Positions 1 through 9,345 of a stretch of 64,000 bases of DNA are shown piece by piece. The stretch spans positions 2,418,001 to 2,482,000 of the forward strand of contig NC_003910.7 of assembly GCF_000012325.1 (NCBI RefSeq), read 5' to 3'. The notes below the pieces were generated by a model. That model saw only the letters and a list, made by a program, of their open reading frames with translations, had not been told where the DNA came from and made no database searches. Position numbers and translations under genes: made by a program. Within the stretch, counting starts at the first letter, position 1, and every line of letters starts with the position of its first letter. The stretch comes from Colwellia psychrerythraea 34H (lineage in GTDB: Bacteria > Pseudomonadota > Gammaproteobacteria > Enterobacterales > Alteromonadaceae).

Positions 1-1
1 T

Positions 2-82
2 ATTACTTTGCATACCGGGTTTATTTTGATCGGCATGTTAAACTTATCTCGTGCAATGGCGAAAAAACTGCCTCTTTTTTAA
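2..82 (+). CDS. possible 3' end of a gene cut by the window edge
   Basis: Frame 2 is open from the window edge to a TAA at 80-82. Its last residues include a hydrophobic stretch (HTGFILIGMLNLS) followed by a basic end, as in the C-terminus of a membrane protein. Frame 1 is also open to about 201, so the choice of frame is uncertain. The family is not recognised. Nothing else gene-like is seen before 273. Confidence 0.25.
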   Translation: MTLHTGFILIGMLNLSRAMAKKLPLF

Positions 83-272
83 TTCCTCGTTATTCGCTTA
101 TCCCCACAAACCTTACTTTATCGTTACGCTCAAAAAAGAGCGTATTGAAATCCGAAAAAAGTTTAGAGCTACCTTACTTGGCTACACGCAGATAAAAATA
201 TCCGATAGTGTGCAAGACCACTTCTTTTCACTGACCCCATTTTAAATTTTGATAAAGCAAAATAACTTTCTG

Positions 273-321
273 TTGACCCATATCACGGCAAAGAGCCATT
301 TTATTGATACAATATAACTAC
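273..321 (+). promoter_or_regulatory. probable FNR/DNR-type activated promoter of norD
   Basis: TTGAC-CCAT-ATCAC at 273-286 matches the FNR/DNR consensus TTGAT-N4-ATCAA at 8 of 10 positions. A -10-like TACAAT lies at 308-313. A start site near 321 would put the centre of the box (279.5) at -41.5, the classical class II activator position. FNR-family control is known for nor genes in denitrifiers, which fits the gene downstream. The start site is inferred. Confidence 0.5.
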
Positions 322-349
322 TATTTATTTAAATGAATGTATTACGGTT

Positions 350-2206
350 ATGGAAGAGTGGGTTGGTGGACTTTGGCATAAATATATTACTCGTAAAGCA
401 AACCCCGAGTTTGATGACGCACGCGTAAATTTCGATCAAGTAAGTAAATCAGTCTCGATGGTGTTTCGCGCACTAGGTGGTGATGTTGTTAAACGTGTCG
501 AAGCGGCTACAGGAAGAGAGTATTTAACGCGTAAAAGCTTTTTGCAAAAAATATCGGGTGATAACCAACTGGTAAGTCTTGCTTGGCAAGATGAAGAAAG
601 CCTACGCTTACCTGAGTCATTAGCAGTATTTAATGAAAAAGCACTTAATTATGATCTTTATATTTGGTTAGCTGTTCTAGCTGCCCATCATAGTGGCAGT
701 TTTCGTCATTGGGCTAAAGACAATCAAGCATTAGTCGTCGCCGTATTAGAAAAATTCCCCGCGCTACATAATCGATATCGCCGTTTAGCCAAAGCATTTG
801 TTGATATGCGTCCATCGCTAGATCAAATGCCCGCGGTAGAAAGAACGATGGAGCAATCAATCAGGGATGCCATCCTAATTCCTGGTTCCGTTAACGAATT
901 CCCAGTGGTAAATTTTGCCCCACAAGCGGTATATTTGTGGCTTTATCCTTCTGCTAGTAGTGATGATGTACTTATGGCAGATATTGATGAAGATGAGCTA
1001 TCAGATGAAAACGAAGATCAAGATGGGGAGAAGAAATCAGCTAAAAAAGCGCAGAGTTCAAGGAAAAAAGCCGAACGTGTAGATTCTGATGATAGTCGCG
1101 GTGGTATGATGATCTTTCGTCTTGAAAGCTTGTTCTCTTGGAGCGAGTTTTCAAAAATGGATCGTGGTAAAGATGACAGTGATGAAGATGAAGAAGATTA
1201 TCAAAGCACTATTGATGATTTAGATAAAATTACCTTAACCAAGAAACAAGAACATCAAAAAAGTGGTCAGATAAAAATAGATTTAGACTTACCTTCGGCA
1301 TCTGAAGATGATATTCCGCTAGGTGAGGGCATAAAGTTACCGGAATGGAATTATAAAACGCAAACGTTGCAAGAAGATCGTTGTTTATTGCAACCTATGT
1401 TACCTCGTGATGCCACGCCAACAAAATTACCAGTGAAATTGCAAAAAACCGCAAGAATGATTCAAGCACAGTTTGAACAGTTACGCAGTGTTAAATATTG
1501 GTTAAAAGCTCAACCTCAAGGCGAAGAGCTTGATTTAAATGCTTGGCTCGATTTTCATGTTGAGAGTAAAACGGCAGCGACAGCGGAAAAAGGATTATTT
1601 CAATCATATAGAGGCAATAATCGTGATTTGTCTTGTTTATTATTAGCCGATTTATCAATGTCGACAGATTCCCATTTAGATAATGACAATCGTGTTATTG
1701 ACGTAGTACAAGACAGCCTATTGCTTTTTGGTGAAGCATTACAGTCGGTTGGTGATAATTTTGCTATGTATGGATTTTCTTCAGTAAAACGAAGCAATAT
1801 TCGCTTCACTATGTTGAAAAACTTTAATGAAAAATATAATGACCATGTAAGAGGACGCATACAAGCGATTACGCCTGGGTTTTACACCAGAATGGGCGCG
1901 GCAATTCGTCAAGCGACAAAGGTTATTAGTGAACAAAAAACGGCAGACAAACTTTTGCTTATTTTAACTGATGGTAAACCCAATGATATCGACCACTATG
2001 AAGGTCGCTTTGGCATTGAAGATACTCATCAAGCAATTAACGAAGCAAAACGACTAGGTATCAAACCTTTTTGTATAACGATTGATGTTGATGCACAAGA
2101 ATACTTACCTTATTTATTTGGTAATGACGGTTTTACACAAATATTAAGACCAGCTCAATTGCCATTACGTTTACCGCAATTGTATCATCAGTTGACCTCA
2201 CAGTAG
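350..2206 (+). CDS. norD: NorD, nitric oxide reductase activation protein with VWA domain
   Basis: 618 aa. The N-terminus (MEEWVGGLWHKYITR) and overall length match NorD, a cytosolic protein that with the AAA+ ATPase NorQ is needed to assemble active nitric oxide reductase NorBC. The middle is highly acidic (about residues 205-310, many D/E). The C-terminal von Willebrand A domain carries a MIDAS motif, DLSMS, near residue 432, and a later TDG motif (LILTDGKPND). norQ and norCB are not in the window and may lie to the left, although about 270 bases without a clear gene precede norD. That gap and the FNR-type box suggest norD has its own promoter. dnrP follows 33 bp downstream. Family assignment is firm; function is inferred from the family. 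Confidence 0.85.
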   Translation: MEEWVGGLWHKYITRKANPEFDDARVNFDQVSKSVSMVFRALGGDVVKRVEAATGREYLTRKSFLQKISGDNQLVSLAWQDEESLRLPESLAVFNEKALNYDLYIWLAVLAAHHSGSFRHWAKDNQALVVAVLEKFPALHNRYRRLAKAFVDMRPSLDQMPAVERTMEQSIRDAILIPGSVNEFPVVNFAPQAVYLWLYPSASSDDVLMADIDEDELSDENEDQDGEKKSAKKAQSSRKKAERVDSDDSRGGMMIFRLESLFSWSEFSKMDRGKDDSDEDEEDYQSTIDDLDKITLTKKQEHQKSGQIKIDLDLPSASEDDIPLGEGIKLPEWNYKTQTLQEDRCLLQPMLPRDATPTKLPVKLQKTARMIQAQFEQLRSVKYWLKAQPQGEELDLNAWLDFHVESKTAATAEKGLFQSYRGNNRDLSCLLLADLSMSTDSHLDNDNRVIDVVQDSLLLFGEALQSVGDNFAMYGFSSVKRSNIRFTMLKNFNEKYNDHVRGRIQAITPGFYTRMGAAIRQATKVISEQKTADKLLLILTDGKPNDIDHYEGRFGIEDTHQAINEAKRLGIKPFCITIDVDAQEYLPYLFGNDGFTQILRPAQLPLRLPQLYHQLTSQ

Positions 2207-2239
2207 CTGTGCACAAATGAATATTAAAAGGGAACTCGT

Positions 2240-2440
2240 ATGAGCCAAACAACTAAAACGTGTTTGTTTTGTCAAACTGAAAATACCTGTGAAGGTGAAA
2301 AAAATCAATGTCAGCATTGTGGTATGGAATTGCCCGATAAACACCCAAATGATAGAAATACAGGGGTAAGGTTTTTTTTTAAAGCTTTCTGGCTTATCGC
2401 GTTATTCTGTATTGTGATGGTCTTTTATTTACCACGCTAA
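2240..2440 (+). CDS. dnrP: DnrP-like small zinc-ribbon membrane protein
   Basis: 66 aa. Two CxxC pairs (CLFC at about 9-12 and CQHC at about 24-27) form a likely zinc ribbon. They are followed by GMELP and one C-terminal membrane segment (about 45-62) ending in LPR. This layout matches the small DnrP proteins of denitrifying pseudomonads, whose gene is under DNR control and commonly sits next to norD. A Shine-Dalgarno-like AAGGGAA precedes the ATG, and the gene is 33 bp behind norD, so co-transcription is likely. Its biochemical role is unknown; regulation of, or assembly for, denitrification is only suggested by context. Confidence 0.65.
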   Translation: MSQTTKTCLFCQTENTCEGEKNQCQHCGMELPDKHPNDRNTGVRFFFKAFWLIALFCIVMVFYLPR

Positions 2441-2491
2441 AATGTTTATAGACTGGTTTTAGTGTTAAAGAAGCCCAATCGATGACATGTT

Positions 2492-2530
2492 AAAAAGCGT
2501 AAGTAAAATTATTTTCTTACGCTTTTTTCT
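2492..2530 (+). terminator. rho-independent terminator after dnrP
   Basis: A perfect 12-bp stem, AAAAAGCGTAAG (2492-2503) with CTTACGCTTTTT (2516-2527), is followed by more T residues. The A-rich 5' arm means it could also act on the opposite strand. Confidence 0.8.
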
Positions 2531-2852
2531 TATATAAAAAAACAGCCTTTTCACTACGACACCTAAAGTCGAACGTGCTGAGAGATAACATGGTAAAACT
2601 TAGCCTCAGTGATGCTATTTTATTGCAATACATAATGGATTGAAGTTGCTTGGGCTAGTCAAGGCTATGTAAACGTATTGTGCATGCCACAGAATGGTTG
2701 CATAGTAAGTTTGTCTAGTATCTTATTTACAGTGACTAAAATTTTTTATAGGGAGCTTTAAGACAATAAGTCGGATGGTATATTAGTGGCTTTTTTCGTT
2801 ATCACCAGAGCTAAGCCACGGGTGATGAAAGTATTAGTATGAGGAGTTAGTA
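2531..2852. other. intergenic stretch between converging genes, no gene seen
   Basis: About 320 bp between the dnrP terminator and the 3' end of yfaE. No open frame with coding character was found. A weak hairpin (ATCACC near 2800 with GGTGAT near 2820) has no T-run. Confidence 0.6.
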
Positions 2853-3173
2853 CTATTCTTCTATTAACAAGGTAATATCAGTTACAGGTACGCAGCAGCA
2901 AGGTAAAATTTCATTGTCACCGACATAAGCTAAAGGCTCACCTAACGGGTAGTTAATTTCACCTTCTACTAACGTAACTCTGCATGCACCACAAAATCCA
3001 TCACGACAATGGTAATGCACTTCTACATTGGACGACTCTAAACAATCAAGTAACGTTTGTTCATTATTATCATAATGAACAACCTTACTTTGAACGTTAA
3101 TTTTTAGCTGCAATCTGACGGTATCCTTCACATCTTGATTCGTATTTTCTACTTTTATACACTTTGAAAGCAC
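2853..3173 (-). CDS. yfaE: YfaE-type 2Fe-2S ferredoxin, NrdB cofactor maintenance
   Basis: Up to 106 aa from a GTG. Plant-type ferredoxin fold with the cluster ligands CRDGFCGAC followed by LPCCC near the C-terminus. YfaE of E. coli (84 aa) reduces the diferric centre of NrdB to regenerate the tyrosyl radical. The first 15-18 residues do not resemble the family, so an internal GTG near 3131 may be the real start. It is the last gene of nrdA-nrdB-yfaE, 32 bp behind nrdB, the same order as in E. coli. Confidence 0.85.
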   Translation of the reverse strand: MLSKCIKVENTNQDVKDTVRLQLKINVQSKVVHYDNNEQTLLDCLESSNVEVHYHCRDGFCGACRVTLVEGEINYPLGEPLAYVGDNEILPCCCVPVTDITLLIEE

Positions 3174-3205
3174 TCAATTAAGGCAAGTGCCATCAGTATA
3201 CTTGC

Positions 3206-4336
3206 CTACAAATCAAAATCGTCAAAGTCATCTGCATCAACGGAAGAATCTACTTGGCCGACTAAATAACTCGATATTTCAGTCTCTTGTGGCGCAACCT
3301 GCACGTTATCGCTGACAAGATAAGCATTCATCCATGGTAACGGGTTACTCTTAATGTCAAAAGGTGCACCAAAACCGATGGCGGTTAAACGCTGATTAGA
3401 AATATATTCAATATATTGATTTAAAATATCGGCATTCAGTCCAATCATTGAGCCATCTTTAAATAAATACTGGGCCCATTCTTTTTCCTGCTCGACAACA
3501 TCTAAGAAGATTTGTAAACCTTCATCACGAAGTTCTTCACTAATAATCTTCATTTCAGGATCATCTTTACCTGATCTCCAATTATTAAGAATATGTTGAG
3601 TACCCGTTAAATGAAGTGCTTCATCGCGTGCAATCAATTTTATAATTTTGGCATTGCCTTCAAGTAATTCACGTTCTGCAAAAGCAAATGAGCAAGCAAA
3701 ACTTACATAAAATCGAATAGCTTCTAATGCATTAACAGAACAAACAGCAAGGAATAAACGTTCTTTAAGTTTTCTGGTTGATACTTCAACTGTTTTACCT
3801 TCAACTTCATAAGTTCCTTCACCTTGTGATTGAAGTAACTGAGTGGTCAGAATGACGTCATCAAAAAACTTAGCAATACTTGAAGCACGTTTTAAAATGG
3901 CTGGATTAACGATTATATCGTCAAATATTTCACCTGGTTCAGTAAATAAGTTACGAAGAATATGGGTGTAAGAACGTGAATGAATGGTTTCACTAAAAGC
4001 CCATGTTTCTACCCAAGTTTCTACTTCAGGTAAAGAAACCAAAGGAAGTAATACTGCATTAACAGAACGTGCAGCCATTGAATCTAAAAGTGTTTGGTAC
4101 TTTAAGTTAGAAATAAATATGTGCTTTTCTGAATCGGTAAGGCTCTGCCAATCAGCTCTATCTTTAGATACATCTACTTCTTCTGGACGCCAAAAAAATG
4201 ATAATTGCTTTTCAATTAATTTTTCAAAAGCAATATAACGTTGCTGATCGTAGCGAGAAACGTTAACGCTATTACCTAAAAACATTGGCTCTAAAAGTGC
4301 ATTGTTAGGTACTTGATTAAACGTGGTATACGTCAT
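3206..4336 (-). CDS. nrdB: ribonucleoside-diphosphate reductase class Ia, beta subunit
   Basis: 376 aa, normal family length. Supplies the diiron-tyrosyl radical for deoxyribonucleotide synthesis by NrdA. Visible iron ligands include D85, E116 and H119 in [13 protein letters not shown], and the radical tyrosine is Y123 in the same motif. The C-terminal acidic tail (DDFDDFDL) is the part that docks on NrdA. The start is supported by AAAGGAATAAAAACATG. It lies 102 bp behind nrdA and 32 bp ahead of yfaE, so the three genes should form one operon controlled by the nrdA promoter. Confidence 0.97.
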   Translation of the reverse strand: MTYTTFNQVPNNALLEPMFLGNSVNVSRYDQQRYIAFEKLIEKQLSFFWRPEEVDVSKDRADWQSLTDSEKHIFISNLKYQTLLDSMAARSVNAVLLPLVSLPEVETWVETWAFSETIHSRSYTHILRNLFTEPGEIFDDIIVNPAILKRASSIAKFFDDVILTTQLLQSQGEGTYEVEGKTVEVSTRKLKERLFLAVCSVNALEAIRFYVSFACSFAFAERELLEGNAKIIKLIARDEALHLTGTQHILNNWRSGKDDPEMKIISEELRDEGLQIFLDVVEQEKEWAQYLFKDGSMIGLNADILNQYIEYISNQRLTAIGFGAPFDIKSNPLPWMNAYLVSDNVQVAPQETEISSYLVGQVDSSVDADDFDDFDL

Positions 4337-4438
4337 GTTTTTATTCCTTTGGGACTACAGTGCTGTAGTAGCAAAAGCCTAGTACATTGCTAGGCTTTAT
4401 ATAGTAAGTTTGAGATATAAGAGGGTTAAGTAAAAAGA

Positions 4439-6709
4439 TTAAATTTTACAAGCTCCGCCAGCACAACTATCGTCTTCAATTTCAATATCATCGCTCGCAC
4501 CATCACGGGTGTTATGGTAATAAAGTGTTTTAACACCCAGTTTATAGGCCGTTAGTATATCTTTTAAGATTTGTTTAACGGGGACTTTACCGCCTTCAAA
4601 TTTATTCGGATCATAATTAGTATTTGCTGATATCGCTTGGTCGACAAACTTTTGCATAATACCAACCAATTCTAAATAGCCTTGGTTATCTGGAATATTC
4701 CAGAGTAACTCATAATTGCCTTTTAGTTTTTCATACTCAGGAACAACTTGTTTCAATACACCATCTTTACTGGCTTTAATGCTTATTAAACCACGAGGTG
4801 GCTCAATACCATTAGTTGCGTTAGATATCTGTGAAGATGTTTCAGATGGCATTAATGCAGAAACTGTTGAGTTTCTTACACCATGCTTTTTAATACTTTC
4901 ACGTAAACTTTCCCAATCTAAATGAAGTGGTTCACCGGTAATGTCATCGATTGTCTTTTTATAAGTATCAATCGGTAAAATTCCTTTAGATAAGAGTGTT
5001 TCATCAAATTTAGGACATGCACCTTGCTCTTTCGCTAATTCATTTGTCGCTTTGAGTAAGTAAAACTGAATAGCTTCAAAAGTGCGGTGAGTTAAGTTAT
5101 TTGCACTACCGTTTGAGTAGTAAAGTCCGTTTTTAGCAAGATAGTATGCATAGTTAATAACACCTATACCTAATGTTCTTCTCGCCATGCTAGCACTTTG
5201 TGCTGCAGCAATAGGGTAGTCTTGATAATCTAATAAACTATCTAAAGCGCGAACAGCGAGATCTGCTAATCCCTCTAGTTCATCTAATGAGTCGATAGCA
5301 CCTAAGTTAAATGCAGAAAGTGTACAAAGCGCAATTTCCCCATTCTCATCATTAATATCATTCATTGGCTTAGTTGGCAGGGCAATTTCTAAACACAAAT
5401 TACTCTGACGAATAGCCGCTTTACTTGAATCAAATGGACTATGAGTATTACAGTGATCTACGTTTTGTAAGTAGATACGGCCGGTGCTTGCGCGTTCTTG
5501 TGCAAACAGCGTGAATAACTCGATAGCTTTAATACGTTTTTTGCGAATTGAATCATCGTTTTCATACTGTACGTATAAACGCTCAAACTTTTCTTGGTCT
5601 TCAAAGAAAGCATCATATAGTCCCGGAACATCACTAGGACTGAATAAGGTAATAGAGCCACCTTTAATTAAACGTTGGTACATCAGCTTGTTAAATTGCA
5701 CACCATAATCTAAATGACGCACACGGTTTTCTTCAACACCACGGTTATTTTTAAGTACCAGTAAGCTTTCTACTTCAAGATGCCATAAAGGATAAAACAA
5801 TGTAGCAGCACCGCCGCGAACACCACCTTGTGAACAACTTTTAACTGCTGTTTGGAAATGCTTAAAGAATGGGATACAACCAGTATGAAATGCTTCACCA
5901 TTTCTTATCGTGCTACCTAAAGCACGAATACGACCAGCATTGACACCAATACCAGCACGTTGAGATACATATTTAACAATAGCGCTTGATGTAGCATTAA
6001 TTGAATCTAAACTATCGCCACACTCAATCAATACACAAGATGAGAATTGACGTGTTGGTGTACGAACACCGGCCATGATTGGAGTAGGCAATGATATTTT
6101 AAAGCGAGAGATAGCGTGATAAAAATCTTCTACGTAACGTAAGCGAGATTCAACAGGGTATTTAGCAAACAAACATGCCGAAACTAAAATATAGAGGAAT
6201 TGAGCACTTTCGTAAATTTCACCGCTAACACGGTTTTGTACTAAATACTTACCTTCAAGCTGCTTCATGGCAGCATAGCTGAAGTTTAGATCACGGCTAT
6301 GGTCCATAAAGCTGGACATGTGCTCAAAGTCATCTTTAGTATAATCAGCTAACAAATGCTGATCATATTTACCCGCTTCAACTAATTTCACTACGTGATC
6401 ATAAAGGGCCGGTGGCTCAAATTGTCCGTAGGCTTTTTTACGTAAATGAAATACTGCTAAACGAGCTGCCAAGTATTGATAATCTGGAGTCTCTTCAGAT
6501 ATCAAATCAGCAGCTGATTTAATAATAGTTTCATGAATATCTTCAGTTTTGATCCCGTCATAAAACTGAATGTGAGATTTTAATTCAACTTGAGAAACAG
6601 AAACTTGTTCTAAGCCATCCGCGGCCCAAGCAATGACACGGTGAATTTTTTCTAAATCAATGGTTTCTTTCTCACCATTTCGTTTAGTTACAAAGAGGTT
6701 GTTATTCAT
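4439..6709 (-). CDS. nrdA: ribonucleoside-diphosphate reductase class Ia, alpha subunit
   Basis: 756 aa. Reduces NDPs to dNDPs. An ATP-cone allosteric domain occupies about residues 1-95. The catalytic residues fall at the same numbers as in E. coli: C225 and C462 (redox pair), C439 (thiyl radical, in SNLCLE) with E441. The C-terminal tail ends DSCAGGACKI, whose two cysteines relay electrons from thioredoxin or glutaredoxin. First gene of the nrdA-nrdB-yfaE operon. The upstream region carries two NrdR-like boxes and, further out, a duplicated segment derived from the ubiG end. Confidence 0.98.
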   Translation of the reverse strand: MNNNLFVTKRNGEKETIDLEKIHRVIAWAADGLEQVSVSQVELKSHIQFYDGIKTEDIHETIIKSAADLISEETPDYQYLAARLAVFHLRKKAYGQFEPPALYDHVVKLVEAGKYDQHLLADYTKDDFEHMSSFMDHSRDLNFSYAAMKQLEGKYLVQNRVSGEIYESAQFLYILVSACLFAKYPVESRLRYVEDFYHAISRFKISLPTPIMAGVRTPTRQFSSCVLIECGDSLDSINATSSAIVKYVSQRAGIGVNAGRIRALGSTIRNGEAFHTGCIPFFKHFQTAVKSCSQGGVRGGAATLFYPLWHLEVESLLVLKNNRGVEENRVRHLDYGVQFNKLMYQRLIKGGSITLFSPSDVPGLYDAFFEDQEKFERLYVQYENDDSIRKKRIKAIELFTLFAQERASTGRIYLQNVDHCNTHSPFDSSKAAIRQSNLCLEIALPTKPMNDINDENGEIALCTLSAFNLGAIDSLDELEGLADLAVRALDSLLDYQDYPIAAAQSASMARRTLGIGVINYAYYLAKNGLYYSNGSANNLTHRTFEAIQFYLLKATNELAKEQGACPKFDETLLSKGILPIDTYKKTIDDITGEPLHLDWESLRESIKKHGVRNSTVSALMPSETSSQISNATNGIEPPRGLISIKASKDGVLKQVVPEYEKLKGNYELLWNIPDNQGYLELVGIMQKFVDQAISANTNYDPNKFEGGKVPVKQILKDILTAYKLGVKTLYYHNTRDGASDDIEIEDDSCAGGACKI

Positions 6710-6851
6710 GAAATACCTGTAAAGCGATTATTGTTATTGTTTTTTATTCCTAATAAAAGGATCTAAAACGTCCCTAATAAAAAATCCCACATACGTATTA
6801 GAAATAAATAACTTAATACGTAGTATTAAAAATAACAACTGAGCATCAAAT

Positions 6852-6897
6852 GCACAATATCTAGGGTTTTTTATAATTCTAGACACAAGATAGTGAG
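6852..6897 (-). promoter_or_regulatory. probable pair of NrdR boxes upstream of nrdA
   Basis: Two boxes, GCACAATATCTAGGG (6852-6866) and ACACAAGATAGTGAG (6883-6897), start 31 bp apart, about three helical turns. That is the known arrangement for NrdR, the ATP-cone repressor of nrd operons (consensus ACACWATATATWGTGT). The first is a good match and the second is degenerate. They lie about 140 bp upstream of the nrdA start codon. The distal box overlaps the edge of the duplicated segment described next. Confidence 0.45.
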
Positions 6898-7529
6898 GTT
6901 TGACCTGTTTTGCAAGTGATAAAATGAGTTGATCTTTGTGATTATTTTTGCCTTAATTTAAGGGTTAGTGATGACTAACCTAGTAAGACAATTTGATTTT
7001 GGAATTTACTAAAAGCAACGATTATTTTACTTTTTTTAAGATAAATTATTTTTATAAATTATTTTTGGTCAATATTTATGTTCGCTATAATAAATTAATA
7101 TAAATAAAATAAAATGTATATTTTACAAGTGGTTATGGTTTTAAGTTAAGCGCAGATTAATGTTTAAACAACTTGATTGTTTATACAACAATTATTCTGC
7201 AGGTACCTGAAGCATCGAATTTACCAAGTTTTTGAACTTTATGAACAGCTAGGGTCGTTATTTTTAAAGCTTACGACAGCACAATATATAATTAACAGCC
7301 AGTGAATAGTTGAATTTATGGTTTCCTGTAGTTGGATTGGGCTGAATTGAGCTTAATTGAGCTAGATTGTAAAGGATACCACTGTCATCAATGCACTTTA
7401 ATCTGTGTTCTTCTGCTGCGAGTATTGCAAGTAAATAAGATTTTACGCTTTTATTGAGCGTTAAAAAGAAAATCAAGTATCTCGGTTTAACTAAGGTAGA
7501 AAATGCTTGAATTATTGGGGCAGGGTCAG
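6890..7529. repeat. decayed duplicate (copy A) of the ubiG 3' end and flank
   Basis: This segment aligns with 7919-8609: from the shared ATAGTGAGG at one end to CAGGGTCAG at the other, with long stretches of near identity (for example around CAAGTGATAAAATGAGTTG). The offset between copies grows from 1029 to 1080 bp because copy A has lost about 50 bp net inside the ubiG part. Copy B is joined to the intact ubiG, so copy A is the duplicate. Confidence 0.85.
7264..7529 (-). pseudogene. ubiG 3' fragment inside copy A
   Basis: On the minus strand the frame reads DPAPIIQAFSTLVKP, then [16 protein letters not shown], then NYILCCRKL. These match the C-terminal third of UbiG encoded at 8293-8609. 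About 25 residues around the family segment [15 protein letters not shown] are missing and a short insertion follows. No SAM-binding domain remains, so it cannot be an active methyltransferase. The frame is still open, which suggests a recent duplication. Confidence 0.8.
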
Positions 7530-7554
7530 AATGGCTTCATTAGATCCTCAGACA

Positions 7555-7586
7555 TAAAAAAACCATTCAATGCAGTGAATGGTTTG
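7555..7586 (-). terminator. minus-strand terminator between the two duplicate copies
   Basis: ACCATTCA (7562-7569) and TGAATGGT (7575-7582) pair around a short GC-containing loop. On the minus strand the stem is followed by a run of T (the A-run at 7556-7560). It stands directly behind the orphan fragment at 7592-7765 and would terminate it. Confidence 0.65.
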
Positions 7587-7591
7587 TAGTA

Positions 7592-7765
7592 TTAAATAGT
7601 CTTAATTGCTATTACATTATCCAAAACTGAATAATATAAATCAGACTTGCTATCTTGAACTTGAATTTTATATTCAAATCTACTGATATCATATTGTGAT
7701 CTCCTATTTACTTCAAAGTTAAAATTCTGAAATAATCGAAAGAAAGACGACTCATAAAAGTTGAA
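7592..7765 (-). pseudogene. orphan C-terminal coding fragment, unknown family
   Basis: A 57-codon open frame with no start codon, ending in TAA at 7592-7594. It reads like protein rather than noise: segments FEVNRRSQYDISRFEYK and DLYYSVLDNVIAIKTI. A neighbouring frame continues upstream (RVTDSTFM), so a frameshift may have split it. The terminator at 7555-7586 follows at once. It is probably the tail of a lost gene stranded between the two copies of the duplication. Function not recognised. Confidence 0.35.
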
Positions 7766-7842
7766 TCAGTAACCCTAAAAATATATAGTGGCTTTGCAAA
7801 CATTTGTCATCTTTCGATTTACTTCGGTTATGCTGACTTTAG

Positions 7843-7880
7843 AAACCTTAAGCGCGTCAGAAACGCTTAAGGTTTTTTTG
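7843..7880 (+). terminator. orphan plus-strand terminator
   Basis: AAACCTTAAGCG (7843-7854) pairs with CGCTTAAGGTTT (7864-7875), followed by a T-run to 7879. No plus-strand gene lies upstream for several kilobases, so this looks like the remnant of a deleted gene. Confidence 0.7.
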
Positions 7881-7918
7881 TGCCTAAATATCCAGCTACG
7901 TCCTTAATTGATAAGAGA

Positions 7919-8609
7919 ATAGTGAGGTGTGACTTGTTTTGCAAGTGATAAAATGAGTTGATCTTTGTGATTGTTTTTGCCTTAATTTAAGGGTTAGTGA
8001 TGACTAACCTAGTAAGGCAATTTTATTTTGGAATTTACTAAAAGCAATGATTTCTTTACTTTTTTTACGATAAATTATTTTTATAAATTATTTTTGCTCA
8101 ATATTTATGTTCGCTATAATAAATTAATATAAACAAAATAAAATACATATTTTACAGTTGGTTATGATTTAAAGCTAAGCGCAGATTGTTGTATAAACAA
8201 CTTGATTGTTTATACAACAATTATTCTGCAGGTACCTGAAACATCGAATTTACCAAGTTTTTGAACTTAATGAACAGCTAGGGTCGTTATTTTTAAAGCT
8301 TACGACAACACAATATATAATTAACATCCAGTGAGTCATTGAGCTTATGGTTTCCTGTAATGGGATTGTAATGGATACCACTGGCATCAATACACTTTAA
8401 TCCGTGTTCTTCTGCCCAACCAATAAGTTGTGAAGGTCGAATAAACTTATCATGGTCATGAGTCCCATCAGGAACAATTTTGAGAAGTTTCTCTGCTGCA
8501 AGTATGGCAAGTAAATAAGATTTGATACTTTTATTGAGCGTTGAAAAGAAAATCAAGCCTCCTGGTTTAACCAAGGTAGAACATGCTTGAATCACCGAAG
8601 CAGGGTCAG
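7919..8609. repeat. copy B of the duplicated segment (original, joined to ubiG)
   Basis: Partner of 6890-7529. It includes the last third of ubiG (8293-8609) and about 370 bp of AT-rich DNA downstream of it. Between the two copies lie about 390 bp of unique sequence with the orphan fragment and two terminators. Confidence 0.85.
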
Positions 8610-9033
8610 GAACATGTTCTAACATTTCCATACAAGTAACGACATCAAAAGTACCTGGATTTTCCAGTGCTTTTTCTTCGGCAGTTATTTTTTGATAATT
8701 AATGGATACGCCAGTTTCTAACGCATGCAATTTTGCAACATTGAGTGGTTCGGTGCCCATATCAATACCCGTTACGTTGGCACCTAGTTTTGCTAGTGAT
8801 TCTGATAAAATACCGCCACCACAACCAACATCAATAATTTGCATATCATAAAAGCCATTCTTCGAATCAATACCTTCAACCTGAAGCGCAATATGCTGAC
8901 TTATAAATTGGACTCTTAATGGGTTAATTTGATGTAGAGGTTTAAAGTCACCGGTTAAATCCCACCATTGGCTAGCAACTTGTTCGAACTTTGCAATTTC
9001 ATCTTCATTTACGTTAAGGGGTTGGCTTGACAT
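8293..9033 (-). CDS. ubiG: UbiG, ubiquinone biosynthesis O-methyltransferase
   Basis: 246 aa, typical length. SAM-dependent methyltransferase that carries out both O-methylation steps of ubiquinone synthesis. The SAM-binding motif I is [12 protein letters not shown], followed by GIDMG; the post-motif [13 protein letters not shown] is characteristic of UbiG. The N-terminal [20 protein letters not shown] is also typical. Neighbouring gyrA and nrdAB is the E. coli arrangement. Its last third is duplicated downstream. It diverges from gyrA. Confidence 0.95.
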   Translation of the reverse strand: MSSQPLNVNEDEIAKFEQVASQWWDLTGDFKPLHQINPLRVQFISQHIALQVEGIDSKNGFYDMQIIDVGCGGGILSESLAKLGANVTGIDMGTEPLNVAKLHALETGVSINYQKITAEEKALENPGTFDVVTCMEMLEHVPDPASVIQACSTLVKPGGLIFFSTLNKSIKSYLLAILAAEKLLKIVPDGTHDHDKFIRPSQLIGWAEEHGLKCIDASGIHYNPITGNHKLNDSLDVNYILCCRKL

Positions 9034-9345
9034 ACATTCACTACTTTAAATTGACTTTCAATCATTCGATTCTAAACGAAAGTCATTTTTAAGCAAAGGG
9101 GATAGATCAAATCTACGCTTTTTAGGTGCTTTTTTAAGCTGATTATTACCCCTAAAAAAACCTTTAAATAAAGCTGTATGGCATCAACAATTTTTATGCT
9201 AGTATGCTGCGTTGATTACTATTATTAGTGTCTATTAGATAACAATAAAATCTTTAAAATACCGTTTATTTACTACTAGAAATTAGCCTCGCTATATTGC
9301 TAGTATTATTAAGCAAAAGAATTAGTTAAGGGATACCATCGATTT
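9034..9345. other. divergent promoter region of ubiG and gyrA
   Basis: About 310 bp, AT-rich, without a gene. It must hold promoters for both genes, but no confident -35/-10 pair was assigned. Confidence 0.5.

Noticed and set aside
51..245. 64-codon open frame at the left edge starting MQWRKN
   Set aside because: No ribosome site, no recognisable family, and it overlaps two other open frames; more likely chance.
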